Below are positions 63,172 to 64,000 of a DNA stretch of 64,000 nt, one piece after another. Every line of letters starts with the position of its first letter. Positions within the stretch are counted from its first letter, which is position 1. A program made the translations under genes and the position numbers. Where the stretch lies: assembly GCA_964410125.1 (NCBI GenBank), contig CAYPGQ010000001.1:1-64000 (forward strand), written 5' to 3'. The DNA comes from G020348385 sp964410125 (lineage in GTDB: Bacteria > Acidobacteriota > Aminicenantia > Aminicenantales > Aminicenantaceae). The notes beneath the pieces were generated by a model that was not told the DNA's origin, made no database searches, and saw only the letters and a list, made by a program, of their open reading frames with translations.

Positions 63172-64000
63172 ATGTTTAAGATACAAAAAATTGGTCTGTA
63201 TTTTCTCCTCGTTCTCTGGTTTGTGATTGCCGTCGGCTGCCGTCTGTATCAGTTGGAAAAAAAATTGAGTCCCGGATATAAGGAATTCCTTTCTAAAGTC
63301 CGCTACATCGTAACCAAGGAGGAAAGGAAGATATTCTTGGAGCTTCCCGATTCAGAAAAAAAAGAATTCCAGGAGGAATTTTGGAGCCGGCGGGATCCTG
63401 ATTCAACAACAGAAGAGAATGAATTCAAGGATGAGTATTTCCGGAGAATCGATGAGGCCAACCGGTTATTCCATGGAGGTCGTCCTGGGTGGCTCCAAGA
63501 CAGAGGAAGAATTTACATTCTTTTTGGTCCGCCCTCAGAGAGACACACCTACTCCACAGACCCTGCACCTAGGGAAGTTTGGTACTATGGGAACTTTCCG
63601 GTGATATTCATAGATCACATGGGGACCGGAGATTACAAACTTGAAGCCCTGAATTTGATGCATCTTGCTGAACTGAACAAAGCGCAAAATGCTTTTCAAA
63701 AACTAGCCAAACCAAGGGAAGAATTCTTTGATTTTGAGGTGAAAACCCACATTAATGAAAAGAATGAGGTCATTGTGACTTTAGAAATAAATTATAAAGA
63801 TATCTGGTTTGCCGGAGTTGAGGATCGTTTGGAGACAACGATTGTATTGTCTGTGGAGGTGCTGGATGCAGAAGAGAAAATCGTTCTATCAGAAACAAAG
63901 GAGTATTCAATTTCCATCCTTGAGGATGATATAGGAAAAGAAGACAAAATTATCATAAAGTATCCCCTGATGTTGAAGAGAGGGACTTATACATTGAATT
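63172..64000 (+). CDS. GWxTD-domain lipoprotein (5' part, runs off the window)
   Basis: An open frame from ATG 63172 runs to the window edge (276 codons so far). A hydrophobic start ends in a lipobox-like FVIAVGC. Residues ~40-140 contain FLSKVRYIVTKEERKIFLEL, EFWSRRDPDS, FRRIDEANRLF and GRIYILFGPPSER, the pattern of the GWxTD domain found in Acidobacteria and Aminicenantes. A beta-rich region (VKTHINEKNEVIVTLEI) follows. An in-frame ATG at 63139 is possible, but the later one gives the better lipoprotein signal. A TATAAT box lies near 63105. The function is unknown. Confidence 0.82.
   Translation, partial: MFKIQKIGLYFLLVLWFVIAVGCRLYQLEKKLSPGYKEFLSKVRYIVTKEERKIFLELPDSEKKEFQEEFWSRRDPDSTTEENEFKDEYFRRIDEANRLFHGGRPGWLQDRGRIYILFGPPSERHTYSTDPAPREVWYYGNFPVIFIDHMGTGDYKLEALNLMHLAELNKAQNAFQKLAKPREEFFDFEVKTHINEKNEVIVTLEINYKDIWFAGVEDRLETTIVLSVEVLDAEEKIVLSETKEYSISILEDDIGKEDKIIIKYPLMLKRGTYTLN

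Overview
The window reads as part of a chromosome of an anaerobic, peptide- and amino-acid-using bacterium with a GC content in the mid-forties. The supporting genes are the end of a Nuo (complex I) operon, a 2-oxoacid:ferredoxin oxidoreductase, a glycyl-radical enzyme with its activase, an ATCase with a separate regulatory chain, many Sec-exported or lipoprotein hydrolases, and a GWxTD-type protein at the right edge. This mix fits Acidobacteria-like lineages such as Candidatus Aminicenantes. That placement is inference from gene content, not from a marker tree.

Layout. 1-3.4 kb: nuoL (end), nuoM, nuoN. 3.5-5.3 kb: RNase P RNA on the minus strand, whose 5' end is overlapped by the 3' end of an NtrC-type response regulator. 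5.4-10.5 kb: a potassium channel, an M16 peptidase pair (one with and one without the zinc motif) and an Xaa-Pro aminopeptidase. 10.5-15.8 kb: a hydroxyproline module made of a HypD-type glycyl-radical dehydratase, its activase, a GntR/FCD regulator and an enolase-superfamily cis-3-hydroxy-L-proline dehydratase. 16-19 kb: porGDAB. 19.1-21.5 kb: recR, ybaB, dnaX. 21.7-25.2 kb: a DMT transporter, a W-rich lipoprotein, ornithine aminotransferase and tRNA-Ser(GGA).

25.5-40.7 kb holds arginine/ornithine-type and pyrimidine metabolism: two AGAT-type amidinotransferases, an unassigned fold-II PLP enzyme, an APC permease, pyrI, pyrR-carbamate kinase-pyrB and a TRAP transporter. A homoserine dehydrogenase here is cleanly split by an IS200-type element. 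40.8-49.6 kb is an accessory block of exported peptidase-like genes: a decayed and an intact DUF885 gene, two M24-like paralogs that lack two metal ligands, an S15/CocE hydrolase and a truncated sodium symporter. 49.7-53.7 kb: an ANKH/MATE-like transporter, MobB, a membrane protein, a TolB-like propeller and a MoaD-like protein. 53.8-64 kb: three members of an unrecognised lipoprotein family (one with RTX repeats), an amidohydrolase, a GH3 glycosidase, a frameshifted Gfo/Idh/MocA oxidoreductase, a decayed ThuA-like gene and the start of a GWxTD protein.

How it fits together: exported and cytoplasmic peptidases (M16, M24, S15) would release amino acids and Pro/Hyp peptides. The hydroxyproline module dehydrates hydroxyprolines to pyrroline carboxylates, ornithine aminotransferase also feeds pyrroline-5-carboxylate, and POR and Nuo handle 2-oxoacids and electrons. 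The most unusual points are the HypD/C3LHyp dehydratase pairing, the rnpB/CDS overlap, the reversible-looking IS insertion, the ExIxH lipoprotein family, and the repeated loss of the middle of genes between 40 and 61 kb.
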